Source: Phymorhynchus buccinoides (Eukaryota; Mollusca; Gastropoda; Neogastropoda; Raphitomidae). Taken from it: 64,000 bases of DNA. The position numbers were made by a program, and so were the translations under genes. The stretch lies in contig CM065712.1 in the NCBI GenBank assembly GCA_017654935.2, positions 17,856,017-17,920,016 of the forward strand. The letters are read 5' to 3'. Numbering within the stretch: position 1 is the stretch's first letter; each line of letters opens with the position of its first letter. The notes beneath the pieces are model-generated. The model did not search any database. It was given only the letters and a program-made list of their open reading frames with translations, and was not told the DNA's origin. Shown piece after piece: positions 49,499 to 61,494 of the stretch.

Positions 49499-50262
49499 CT
49501 GCCGGAAATCAATCGTAGGAGAGTCAAGTCAAGTCAAGTCAAATCAAAACACGGGCAAAGGTGTAGCAGTTTCCTTACCATCTACCAACTTTTCTCATTG
49601 AAAATGTTTTAGGCTATGATGAACAACCCGAACGCCCACGTTGTTGGTGGTAACTCACCTGTTCCCCCGTCATTAAAGCTCCGCTCTCTTTCTCTTCTCT
49701 GTCTTGCCATTAGGTCTGTTTCTGCTATATTCCATTTATGTTATCCGTGTGTTCGCTTTGTATTGCGTTTTTGTTTGAATGCGCTATGAATGCTAACGTG
49801 TGTGTGGGCTTCGATTTGATTTATATCAAGATTCAGCGCCGTATAAATACTGTATGTTGTTGTTGTTAATATTTCGGACATTTATTGACTTCCCTTTCTC
49901 AAACACAATCATGGACTAAATTAAAATAGGCTGTGTGTGCCACACTCAAGGTTATATCTTGAAAATGTTTAGGCCTACGAAGAATCAACATGTATTGCAT
50001 TGATCGAGAAAGGGATTATGCTTAGGGCTAAATTAGGGTTTAATTTTATGAAAGTGAAAGAACAGCACATCAACATTGAAAAAGGTTAGGGGATGGCTTT
50101 ATGAAACTGAAAGAACAACGCATTGAGATTGAAAGCCGTCAATATTAGAGGGTAAGCTTTCGTGAATCGCTGCCATCACCCCCTCCCCTTTGCCCACATC
50201 ACTCACACTCACACACTCACACACACACACGCACGCACGCGCACGCACACACACACACACAC

Positions 50263-50340
<78 letters not shown>

Positions 50341-50940
50341 CCCTGAAAAGTTCTCATTGAAAATGTTCCCTATGGAGCAACATTTGACATTGATTGGGAA
50401 AGGGATAGGGTTAGGACTAGGTTAGGGTTTTGTGGTTTCATAAAACTGAAAGAACAACGCGTCAAAATTGAAAGCCAAGAACACGAAAGGGGTAGCAAAA
50501 CTGCAGCTTTGCCACACCTCGCGTTTGGGCAAACAATCAAGTGAGAGTGAGAGCAGCATTGACAGTTCGTCTTCTACACACAGCAATGCGAAATATTTTA
50601 CAGATTTGTCTTCCCTGAATGGCCTTGACTGCAAACTACGAGGTCTGTGCAGTGGGCACTGACCTTTAGTGCTGCAGCCTTGGGGATTAAATGATTTGGG
50701 GAACTTTCAACAACAACAACAACAAATTATCGTTAAATATTCATAGTTGAGAGAGCGAGGATATCCCCTTGGCAAGGCATTGCCCCCCCCCCCCCCCCCC
50801 CCCCCCCCCATCCATCAAAAAGACAGAAAGAAATAGAGAGAGCATGGGTTACTACATTTTACCATCATCCATGAGGCATTACGTGCGAAAGCGGGGTGGG
50901 GTGTGTGTGTGTGTGTGGGGGTGGTGGTGGTGGTGGTGGT
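49499..50940. other. Intron iii-iv, part between exon iv and the 69-bp array
   Basis: A (CAAGT)n patch near 49,531, (CA)n 50,209-50,338, poly-C 50,784-50,808, (GGT)n-like start of the array near 50,920. Two related segments, GAAAGAACA(G/A)C with AATTGAAAG or similar, repeat near 50,055, 50,107 and 50,448. Confidence 0.6.
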
Positions 50941-53900
50941 ATGTCCATGGTCAATGTACCAGGTGAGGAGTGTCCATGGGGGTAATATGTGGGTGGAAAG
51001 GGGAGGGTAATGTCCATAGTAAATATACCAGGTGAGGAGTGTCCATGGGGGTAATATGTGGGGGGAAAGGGGAGGGTAATGTCCATGATGTACCAGGTGA
51101 GGAATGTCCATGGGGGTAATATGTGGGGGGAAAGGGGAGGGTAATGTCCATGGTAAATGTACCAGGTGAGGAATGTCCATGGGGGTAATATGTGGGGGGA
51201 AAGGGGAGGGTAATGTCCATAGTAAATGTACCAGGTGAGGAGTGTCCATGGGGGTAATATGTGGGGGGAAAGGGGAGGGTAATGTCCATGGTAAATGTAC
51301 CAGGTGAGGAATGTCCATGGGGGTAATATGTGGGGGGAAAGGGGAGGGTAATGTCCATGGTAAATGTACCAGGTGAGGAGTGTCCATGGGGGTAATATGT
51401 GGGGGGAAAGGGGAGGGTAATGTCCATAGTAAATGTACCAGGTGAGCAATGTCCATGGGGGTAATATGTGGGTGGAAAGGGGAGGGTAATGTCCATGGTA
51501 AATGTACCAGGTAAGGAATGTCCATGGGGGTAATATGTGGGGGGAAAGGGGAGGGTAATGTCCATAGTAAATGTACCAGGTGAGGAATGTCCATGGGGGT
51601 AATATGTGGGTGGAAAGGGGAGGGTAATGTCCATGGTAAATGTACCAGGTGAGGAATGTCCATGGGGGTAATATGTGGGGGGAAAGGGGAGGGTAATGTC
51701 CATGGTAAATGTACCAGGTGAGGAGTGTCCATGGGGGTAATATGTGGGTGGAAAGGGGAGGGTAATGTCCAGGGTAAATGTACCAGGTGAGGAGTGTCCA
51801 TGGGGGTAATATGTGGGGGGAAAGGGGAGGGTAATGTCCATGGTAAATGTACCAGGTGAGGAATGTCCATGGGGGTAATATGTGGGGGGAAAGGGGAGGG
51901 TAATGTCCATGGTAAATGTACCAGGTGAGGAGTGTCCATGGGGGTAATATGTGGGGGGAAAGGGGAGGGTAATGTCCATGGTAAATGTACCAGGTGAGGA
52001 ATGTCCATGGGGGTAATATGTGGGTGGAAAGGGGAGGGTAATGTCCAGGGTAAATGTACCAGGTGAGGAATGTCCATGGGGGTAATATGTGGGGGGAAAG
52101 GGGAGGGTAATGTCCAGGGTAAATGTACCAGGTGAGGAATGTCCATGGGGGTAATATGTGGGGGGAAAGGGGAGGGTAATGTCCATGGTAAATGTACCAG
52201 GTGAGGAATGTCCATGGGGGTAATATGTGGGGGGAAAGGGGAGGGTAATGTCCAGGGTAAATGTACCAGGTGAGGAATGTCCATGGGGGTAATATGTGAG
52301 GGGAAAGGGGAGGGTAATGTCCATGGTAAATGTACCAGGTGAGGAGTGTCCATGGGGGTAATATGTGGGGGGAAAGGGGAGGGTAATGTCCAGGGTAAAT
52401 GTACCAGGTGAGGAATGTCCATGGGGGTAATATGTGAGGGGAAAGGGGAGGGTAATGTCCATGGTAAATGTACCAGGTGAGGAGTGTCCATGGGGGTAAT
52501 ATGTGGGGGGAAAGGGGAGGGTAATGTCCATGGTAAATGTACCAGGTGAGGAGTGTCCATGGGGGTAATATGTGGGGGGAAAGGGGAGGGTAATGTCCAT
52601 GGTAAATGTACCAGGTGAGGAATGTCCATGGGGGTAATATGTGGGGGGAAAGGGGAGGGTAATGTCCATGGTAAATGTACCAGGTGAGGAGTGTCCATGG
52701 GGGTAATATGTGGGGGGAAAGGGGAGGGTAATGTCCATGGTAAATGTACCAGGTGAGGAGTGTCCATGGGGGTAATATGTGGGGGGAAAGGGGAGGGTAA
52801 TGTCCATGGTAAATGTACCAGGTGAGGAGTGTCCATGGGGGTAATATGTGGGGGGAAAGGGGAGGGTAATGTCCATGGTAAATGTACCAGGTGAGGAATG
52901 TCCATGGGGGTAATATGTGGGGGGAAAGGGGAGGGTAATGTCCATGGTAAATGTACCAGGTGAGGAGTGTCCATGGGGGTAATATGTGGGGGGAAAGGGG
53001 AGGGTAATGTCCATGGTAAATGTACCAGGTGAGGAGTGTCCATGGGGGTAATATGTGGGGGGAAAGGGGAGGGTAATGTCCATGGTAAATGTACCAGGTG
53101 AGGAATGTCCATGGGGGTAATATGTGGGGGGAAAGGGGAGGGTAATGTCCATGGTAAATGTACCAGGTGAGGAGTGTCCATGGGGGTGTGGGGGGAAAGG
53201 GGAGGGTAATGTCCATGGTAAATGTACCAGGTGAGGAGTGTCCATGGGGGTAATATGTGGGGGGAAAGGGGAGGGTAATGTCCATGGTAAATGTACCAGG
53301 TGAGGAATGTCCATGGGGGTAATATGTGGAGGGGAAGGGGAGGGTAATGTCCATGGTAAATGTACCAGGTGAGGAGTGTCCATGGGGGTAATATGTGGGG
53401 GGAAAGGGGAGGGTAATGTCCATGGTAAATGTACCAGGTGAGGAATGTCCATGGGGGTAATATGTGGGGGGAAAGGGGAGGGTAATGTCCATGGTAAATG
53501 TACCAGGTGAGGAATGTCCATGGGGGTAATATGTGGGGGGAAAGGGGAGGGTAATGTCCATGGTAAATGTACCAGGTGAGGAGTGTCCATGGGGGTAATA
53601 TGTGGGGGGAAAGGGGAGGGTAATGTCCATGGTAAATGTACCAGGTGAGGAATGTCCATGGGGGTAATATGTGGGGGGAAAGGGGAGGGTAATGTCCATG
53701 GTAAATGTACCAGGTGAGGAGTGTCCATGGGGGTAATATGTGGGGGGAAAGGGGAGGGTAATGTCCATGGTAAATGTACCAGGTGAGGAGTGTCCATGGG
53801 GGTAATATGTGGGGGGAAAGGGGAGGGTAATGTCCATGGTAAATGTACCAGGTGAGGAATGTCCATGGGGGTAATATGTGGGGGGAAAGGGGAGGGTAAT

Positions 53901-56900
53901 GTCCATGGTAAATGTACCAGGTGAGGAGTGTCCATGGGGGTAATATGTGGGGGGAAAGGGGAGGGTAATGTCCATGGTAAATGTACCAGGTGAGGAGTGT
54001 CCATGGGGGTAATATGTGGGGGGAAAGGGGAGGGTAATGTCCATGGTAAATGTACCAGGTGAGGAGTGTCCATGGGGGTAATATGTGGGGGGAAAGGGGA
54101 GGGTAATGTCCATGGTAAATGTACCAGGTGAGGAGTGTCCATGGGGGTAATATGTGGGGGGAAAGGGGAGGGTAATGTCCATGGTAAATGTACCAGGTGA
54201 GGAGTGTCCATGGGGGTAATATGTGGGGGGAAAGGGGAGGGTAATGTCCATGGTAAATGTACCAGGTGAGGAGTGTCCATGGGGGTAATATGTGGGGGGA
54301 AAGGGGAGGGTAATGTCCATGGTAAATGTACCAGGTGAGGAATGTCCATGGGGGTAATATGTGGGGGGAAAGGGGAGGGTAATGTCCATGGTAAATGTAC
54401 CAGGTGAGGAGTGTCCATGGGGGTAATATGTGGGGGGAAAGGGGAGGGTAATGTCCATGGTAAATGTACCAGGTGAGGAGTGTCCATGGGGGTAATATGT
54501 GGGGGGAAAGGGGAGGGTAATGTCCATGGTAAATGTACCAGGTGAGGAGTGTCCATGGGGGTAATATGTGGGGGGAAAGGGGAGGGTAATGTCCATGGTA
54601 AATGTACCAGGTGAGGAGTGTCCATGGGGGTAATATGTGGGGGGAAAGGGGAGGGTAATGTCCATGGTAAATGTACCAGGTGAGGAGTGTCCATGGGGGT
54701 AATATGTGGGGGGAAAGGGGAGGGTAATGTCCATGGTAAATGTACCAGGTGAGGAGTGTCCATGGGGGTAATATGTGGGGGGAAAGGGGAGGGTAATGTC
54801 CATGGTAAATGTACCAGGTGAGGAATGTCCATGGGGGTAATATGTGGGGGGAAAGGGGAGGGTAATGTCCATGGTAAATGTACCAGGTGAGGAGTGTCCA
54901 TGGGGGTAATATGTGGGGGGAAAGGGGAGGGTAATGTCCATGGTAAATGTACCAGGTGAGGAGTGTCCATGGGGGTAATATGTGGGGGGAAAGGGGAGGG
55001 TAATGTCCATGGTAAATGTACCAGGTGAGGAGTGTCCATGGGGGTAATATGTGGGTGGAAAGGGGAGGGTAATGTCCATGGTAAATGTACCAGGTGAGGA
55101 GTGTCCATGGGGGTAATATGTGGGGGGAAAGGGGAGGGTAATGTCCATGGTAAATGTACCAGGTGAGGAGTGTCCATGGGGGTAATATGTGGGTGGAAAG
55201 GGGAGGGTAATGTCCATGGTAAATGTACCAGGTGAGGAATGTCCATGGGGGTAATATGTGGGGGGAAAGGGGAGGGTAATGTCCATGGTAAATGTACCAG
55301 GTGAGGAATGTCCATGGGGGTAATATGTGGGGGGAAAGGGGAGGGTAATGTCCATGGTAAATGTACCAGGTGAGGAATGTCCATGGGGGTAATATGTGGG
55401 TGGAAAGGGGAGGGTAATGTCCATGGTAAATGTACCAGGTGAGGAGTGTCCATGGGGGTAATATGTGGGGGGAAAGGGGAGGGTAATGTCCAGGGTAAAT
55501 GTACCAGGTGAGGAATGTCCATGGGGGTAATATGTGGGGGGAAAGGGGAGGGTAATGTCCATGGTAAATGTACCAGGTGAGGAGTGTCCATGGGGGTAAT
55601 ATGTGGGGGGAAAGGGGAGGGTAATGTCCATGGTAAATGTACCAGGTGAGGAGTGTCCATGGGGGTAATATGTGGGGGGAAAGGGGAGGGTAATGTCCAT
55701 GGTAAATGTACCAGGTGAGGAGTGTCCATGGGGGTAATATGTGGGGGGAAAGGGGAGGGTAATGTCCATGGTAAATGTACCAGGTGAGGAGTGTCCATGG
55801 GGGTAATATGTGGGGGGAAAGGGGAGGGTAATGTCCATGGTAAATGTACCAGGTGAGGAGTGTCCATGGGGGTAATATGTGGGGGGAAAGGGGAGGGTAA
55901 TGTCCATGGTAAATGTACCAGGTGAGGAGTGTCCATGGGGGTAATATGTGGGGGGAAAGGGGAGGGTAATGTCCATGGTAAATGTACCAGGTGAGGAGTG
56001 TCCATGGGGGTAATATGTGGGGGGAAAGGGGAGGGTAATGTCCATGGTAAATGTACCAGGTGAGGAGTGTCCATGGGGGTAATATGTGGGGGGAAAGGGG
56101 AGGGTAATGTCCATGGTAAATGTACCAGGTGAGGAGTGTCCATGGGGGTAATATGTGGGGGGAAAGGGGAGGGTAATGTCCATGGTAAATGTACCAGGTG
56201 AGGAGTGTCCATGGGGGTAATATGTGGGGGGAAAGGGGAGGGTAATGTCCATAGTAAATGTACCAGGTGAGGAGTGTCCATGGGGGTAATATGTGGGGGG
56301 AAAGGGGAGGGTAATGTCCATGGTAAATGTACCAGGTGAGGAGTGTCCATGGGGGTAATATGTGGGGGGAAAGGGGAGGGTAATGTCCATGGTAAATGTA
56401 CCAGGTGAGGAGTGTCCATGGGGGTAATATGTGGGGGGAAAGGGGAGGGTAATGTCCATGGTAAATGTACCAGGTGAGGAATGTCCATGGGGGTAATATG
56501 TGGGGGGAAAGGGGAGGGTAATGTCCATGGTAAATGTACCAGGTGAGGAGTGTCCATGGGGGTAATATGTGGGGGGAAAGGGGAGGGTAATGTCCATGGT
56601 AAATGTACCAGGTGAGGAATGTCCATGGGGGTAATATGTGGGGGGAAAGGGGAGGGTAATGTCCATGGTAAATGTACCAGGTGAGGAGTGTCCATGGGGG
56701 TAATATGTGGGGGGAAAGGGGAGGGTAATGTCCATGGTAAATGTACCAGGTGAGGAGTGTCCATGGGGGTAATATGTGGGGGGAAAGGGGAGGGTAATGT
56801 CCATGGTAAATGTACCAGGTGAGGAATGTCCATGGGGGTAATATGTGGGGGGAAAGGGGAGGGTAATGTCCATGGTAAATGTACCAGGTGAGGAATGTCC

Positions 56901-59632
56901 ATGGGGGTAATATGTGGGGGGAAAGGGGAGGGTAATGTCCATGGTAAATGTACCAGGTGAGGAGTGTCCATGGGGGTAATATGTGGGGGGAAAGGGGAGG
57001 GTAATGTCCATGGTAAATGTACCAGGTGAGGAGTGTCCATGGGGGTAATATGTGGGGGGAAAGGGGAGGGTAATGTCCATGGTAAATGTACCAGGTGAGG
57101 AATGTCCATGGGGGTAATATGTGGGTGGAAAGGGGAGGGTAATGTCCATGGTAAATGTACCAGGTGAGGAGTGTCCATGGGGGTAATATGTGGGGGGAAA
57201 GGGGAGGGTAATGTCCATGGTAAATGTACCAGGTGAGGAGTGTCCATGGGGGTAATATGTGGGTGGAAAGTGGAGGGTAATGTCCATGGTAAATGTACCA
57301 GGTGAGGAGTGTCCATGGGGGTAATATGTGGGGGGAAAGGGGAGGGTAATGTCCATGGTAAATGTACCAGGTGAGGAGTGTCCATGGGGGTAATATGTGG
57401 GGGGAAAGGGGAGGGTAATGTCCATGGTAAATGTACCAGGTGAGGAGTGTCCATGGGGGTAATATGTGGGGGGAAAGGGGAGGGTAATGTCCAGGGTAAA
57501 TGTACCAGGTACCAGGTGAGGAATGTCCATGGGGGTAATATGTGGGGGGAAAGGGGAGGGTAATGTCCAGGGTAAATGTACCAGGTGAGGAGTGTCCATG
57601 GGGGTAATATGTGGGGGGAAAGGGGAGGGTAATGTCCATGGTAAATGTACCAGGTGAGGAGTGTCCATGGGGGTAATATGTGGGGGGAAAGGGGAGGGTA
57701 ATGTCCATGGTAAATGTACCAGGTGAGGAGTGTCCATGGGGGTAATATGTGGGGGGAAAGGGGAGGGTAATGTCCATGGTAAATGTACCAGGTGAGGAGT
57801 GTCCATGGGGGTAATATGTGGGGGGAAAGGGGAGGGTAATGTCCAGGGTAAATGTACCAGGTGAGGAGTGTCCATGGGGGTAATATGTGGGGGGAAAGGG
57901 GAGGGTAATGTCCATGGTAAATGTACCAGGTGAGGAGTGTCCATGGGGGTAATATGTGGGGGGAAAGGGGAGGGTAATGTCCATGGTAAATGTACCAGGT
58001 GAGGAATGTCCATGGGGGTAATATGTGGGGGGAAAGGGGAGGGTAATGTCCATGGTAAATGTACCAGGTGAGGAGTGTCCATGGGGGTAATATGTGGGGG
58101 GAAAGGGGAGGGTAATGTCCATGGTAAATGTACCAGGTGAGGAGTGTCCATGGGGGTAATATGTGGGGGGAAAGGGGAGGGTAATGTCCAGGGTAAATGT
58201 ACCAGGTGAGGAGTGTCCATGGGGGTAATATGTGGGGGGAAAGGGGAGGGTAATGTCCATGGTAAATGTACCAGGTGAGGAGTGTCCATGGGGGTAATAT
58301 GTGGGGGGAAAGGGGAGGGTAATGTCCATGGTAAATGTACCAGGTGAGGAGTGTCCATGGGGGTAATATGTGGGGGGAAAGGGGAGGGTAATGTCCAGGG
58401 TAAATGTACCAGGTGAGGAGTGTCCATGGGGGTAATATGTGGGGGGAAAGGGGAGGGTAATGTCCATGGTAAATGTACCAGGTGAGGAGTGTCCATGGGG
58501 GTAATATGTGGGGGGAAAGGGGAGGGTAATGTCCATGGTAAATGTACCAGGTGAGGAGTGTCCATGGGGGTAATATGTGGGGGGAAAGGGGAGGGTAATG
58601 TCCATGGTAAATGTACCAGGTGAGGAGTGTCCATGGGGGTAATATGTGGGGGGAAAGGGGAGGGTAATGTCCATGGTAAATGTACCAGGTGAGGAGTGTC
58701 CATGGGGGTAATATGTGGGTGGAAAGTGGAGGGTAATGTCCATGGTAAATGTACCAGGTGAGGAGTGTCCATGGGGGTAATATGTGGGGGGAAAGGGGAG
58801 GGTAATGTCCATGGTAAATGTACCAGGTGAGGAGTGTCCATGGGGGTAATATGTGGGGGGAAAGGGGAGGGTAATGTCCAGGGTAAATGTACCAGGTGAG
58901 GAGTGTCCATGGGGGTAATATGTGGGGGGAAAGGGGAGGGTAATGTCCATGGTAAATGTACCAGGTGAGGAGTGTCCATGGGGGTAATATGTGGGGGGAA
59001 AGGGGAGGGTAATGTCCATGGTAAATGTACCAGGTGAGGAATGTCCATGGGGGTAATATGTGGGGGGAAAGGGGAGGGTAATGTCCATGGTAAATGTACC
59101 AGGTGAGGAATGTCCATGGGGGTAATATGTGGGGGGAAAGGGGAGGGTAATGTCCATGGTAAATGTACCAGGTGAGGAATGTCCATGGGGGTAATATGTG
59201 GGGGGAAAGGGGAGGGTAATGTCCATGGTAAATGTACCAGGTGAGGAATGTCCATGGGGGTAATATGTGGGGGAAAGGGGAGGGTAATGTCCATGGTAAA
59301 TGTACCAGGTGAGGAGTGTCCATGGGGGTAATATGTGGGGGGAAAGGGGAGGGTAATGTCCATGGTAAATGTACCAGGTGAGGAGTGTCCATGGGGGTAA
59401 TATGTGGGGGGAAAGGGGAGGGTAATGTCCATAGTAAATGTACCAGGTGAGGAATGTCCATGGGGGTAATATGTGGGGGGAAAGGGGAGGGTAATGTCCA
59501 TGGTAAATGTACCAGGTGAGGAATGTCCATGGGGGTAATATGTGGGGGGAAAGGGGAGGGTAATGTCCAGGGTAAATGTACCAGAGGTGATAAATGTCCA
59601 TGGGGGTAATATGTGGGGGGAAATGTCAGGAG
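50941..59632 (-). repeat. 69-bp G-rich minisatellite, about 125 copies, inside intron iii-iv
   Basis: The + strand unit is 69 bp with GTACCAGGTGAGG, GTCCATGGGGGTAATATGT and GGGGGGAAAGGGGAGGG as parts. Four G-runs (5, 6, 4, 3) with spacers of about 8, 3 and 1 occur in every unit. Recurrent variants are GAGGAATG/GAGGAGTG, CATGGTA/CAGGGTA/CATAGTA and a GGGTGG form; these are commoner near the two ends than in the middle. A shortened unit occurs near 53,187 and an extra ACCAGGT at about 57,510. Because 69 is divisible by three and the unit has no minus-strand stop, all three minus frames stay open for nearly 2,900 codons; I treat these as by-products. Confidence 0.95.
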
Positions 59633-59790
59633 GAAAATGAGCAAATGTCTGGGGGGGGGGGGGTGGGGGCACGCCTGGGCGAAATGTCATGGGGATTTCG
59701 GTGGTGGCAAGGGGGTGGAGGCAGTGTCCGGGGGCAAATGACCAGAGGGAAAGTGGCCCTATAGACCCAGACTGCCTACTAACTACTCAC

Positions 59791-59970
59791 TTGTTTCAGC
59801 ACGGTCTTATGCAGCAGGTCTTTCTCGTGCAAGAGGCCGGCGATTCGTTTTTCATCCAGTTCTTTGGCCTTTTTGTTGTTGTCGATGGTCTTCTCCGCGT
59901 TGCACAACTGACCCATAAACTGCTCTTTCTCTTTCCGCAACACGGACCGAGACTCTGTGAGTATCTTCAC
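59791..59970 (-). CDS. CFAP58: CFAP58-like coiled-coil protein, exon iii
   Basis: The exon is 180 nt, phase 0, 60 codons from VKILTESRSV to HKTVLKQ. The acceptor is TTGCTTAG|GTGAAG and the donor ACAA|GTGAGT (last exon base is A rather than the usual G). The segment KAKELDEKRIAGLLHEKDLL matches the CFAP58 region in which a conserved ELDRKAMDELLRERDIL-type helix occurs, with the same spacing to exon iv. The downstream intron is about 10.3 kb and is largely the 69-bp minisatellite, whose last units end about 150 bp from this donor. Confidence 0.85.
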
Positions 59971-60297
59971 CTAAGCAACAACAACAAAGTGTATATACAC
60001 TCATGCAAAAAAATAAAACAACCTGTTTAAAACAATGCGATTTTTTTTTCTCTGAGTGAATCGCATAGGTGTTGTAAACCAAAACAAAATTAGCGTGTCT
60101 TATTTACGAATCTGCAGGACTAATTTCACAAATATGTGCAAATTAAGTTGTGGGTAACGCCCACACCAACGTGAAAGTATTTTGGGGTATTTCAAATCAA
60201 ACTTTTTTTTAGAAAACATGAAAGGGTGAAAATCAAACACAATCTGTGCAGAACGGAATAAGTCACTTTGGTTTGTTTATAACCGGAGTGGTTGAGG

Positions 60298-60850
60298 AAG
60301 CTACAGAGAAACAAAGACAGAGACAGACAGACTGTGACACAGACAGACAGAGAAAGAAACAAAGGGAATGTCAGAGAGAGAGAAAAGGCTACAGAGAAAC
60401 AAAGACAGAGACAGACAGACTGTGACAGAGACAGACAGAGGAAGAAACAAAGGGAATGTCAGAGAGAGAGAAAAGGCTACAGAGAAACAAAGACAGAGAC
60501 AGACAGACTGTGACACAGACAGACAGAGAAAGAAAGAAACAAAGGGAATGTCAGAGAGAGAAAAGACTGCAGAGAAATAAAAACAGAGACAGACAGACTG
60601 TGACACAGACAGACAGAGAAAGAAAGAAAGGGAATGTCACAGAGAGAGAAAGCTACAGAGAAAAAAAGACAGAGACAGACAGACTGTGACACAGACAGAC
60701 AAAGGAAGAAACAAAGGGAATGTCACAGAGAGAGAAAGCTACAGAGAAATAAAGACAGAGACAGACAGACTGTGACACAGACAGACAGAGAGAGAAAGAA
60801 AGAAAGGGAATGTCAGAAACAGAGAAAAAGCTACAGAGAAGCAAAGAAAC
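60298..60850. repeat. ~88-bp GACA/GAGA-rich tandem repeat, about 7 units
   Basis: Units start CTACAGAGAAACAAAGACAG near 60,299, 60,389, 60,477, 60,568, 60,652, 60,739 and 60,831. It occupies much of intron ii-iii. Confidence 0.9.
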
Positions 60851-60954
60851 AGACACAAAAGACATCAGAAATAAGACAAACAAACAATGATGCAGACAGA
60901 CAGATACACGAAAAACGACGCTCGTTTATTATTTATTTATTTAAGAAAATTTAC

Positions 60955-61062
60955 CTTTCGAAGTGCTGCCTCTTTAGCCTTGGTCATCTTTCTGACACTG
61001 TCGTTCAGACGATACAGTTTGTCATCCTTCAAGCGAATGGTGTTGGACAGATCGGCCACTTC
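60955..61062 (-). CDS. CFAP58: CFAP58-like coiled-coil protein, exon ii
   Basis: The exon is 108 nt, phase 0, 36 codons (EVADLSNTIR at the start, KEAALRK at the end). The acceptor is TGTGTAG|GAAGTG and the donor CGAAAG|GTAAAT. The sequence is a continuous predicted coiled coil with no glycine or proline. With exon iii it aligns without gaps to the central helix of CFAP58, where this stretch precedes the segment rich in K, E and D. The upstream intron is 327 bp; the downstream intron (984 bp) holds the ~88-bp GACA-rich tandem repeat. Confidence 0.75.
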
Positions 61063-61254
61063 CTACACAATGCCAGCACAATAATGTTCATCAAGATCAT
61101 CGTCTTTATCATAATGTCATATATTGAAGATCATGATCCTCCTCTGTGTTTTCATGACATCATGTTGTCATGATTATCATCAAAGCATCAGAATTATCAG
61201 TTATTTTGGTTCGCATGTGTGTAAGCAAGTGAGTCTATATAATCACGATTGTTT

Positions 61255-61325
61255 GCTGACTCACTTTGCTTTGATTGTTTGCTGGTTAGCATTTCGATCT
61301 CCTTGTTAGCAAATATGCGCATTCT
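61255..61325 (-). pseudogene. Decayed copy of the exon-i 5' half
   Basis: The + strand segment with ATCTCCTTGTTAGCAAATATG followed by GCATTCTGATG resembles the exon-i start (ATCTCCTTGTTGCCCCCATG, then GCATACTGGTG), including the intron side. It is diverged and has no intact acceptor. It lies in the intron between exons i and ii. Confidence 0.55.
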
Positions 61326-61389
61326 GATGTAAAACAGCATTGATATTAAACGACAATACTAGTGATGCAATTTACACACATTAACCCAC

Positions 61390-61494
61390 CATATGCAAGC
61401 CATCCAGCGAGATATTCTGCTTCTCCTTCTTAATCCGGGTGTTTTGGATCTGGCCAATCAGCATCGCGATCTCCTTGTTGCCCCCATGTGCATA
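61390..61494 (-). CDS. CFAP58: CFAP58-like coiled-coil protein, exon i (internal exon)
   Basis: The exon is 105 nt, phase 0 at both ends, 35 codons starting YAHGGNKEIA and ending LDGLHM. On the minus strand it is preceded by an acceptor ACACCAG and followed by a donor ATG|GTGGGT. The translation is charged and helical and fits just upstream of exon ii in a gap-free alignment to the middle of CFAP58, a coiled-coil protein of axonemes and sperm flagella. Thirty-five residues is exactly five heptads. A tandem array of shortened copies of this exon lies immediately 5' of it (61,495-62,840), so a neighbouring copy could compete in splicing. The family assignment is recalled similarity; the exon limits are inferred from splice signals. 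Confidence 0.6.

Noticed and set aside
50815..59690. Three overlapping minus-strand open frames of about 2,900 codons
   Set aside because: All three frames of the same strand are open because the 69-bp unit is divisible by three and has no stop. No non-repeat coding ends; the region is an intron.
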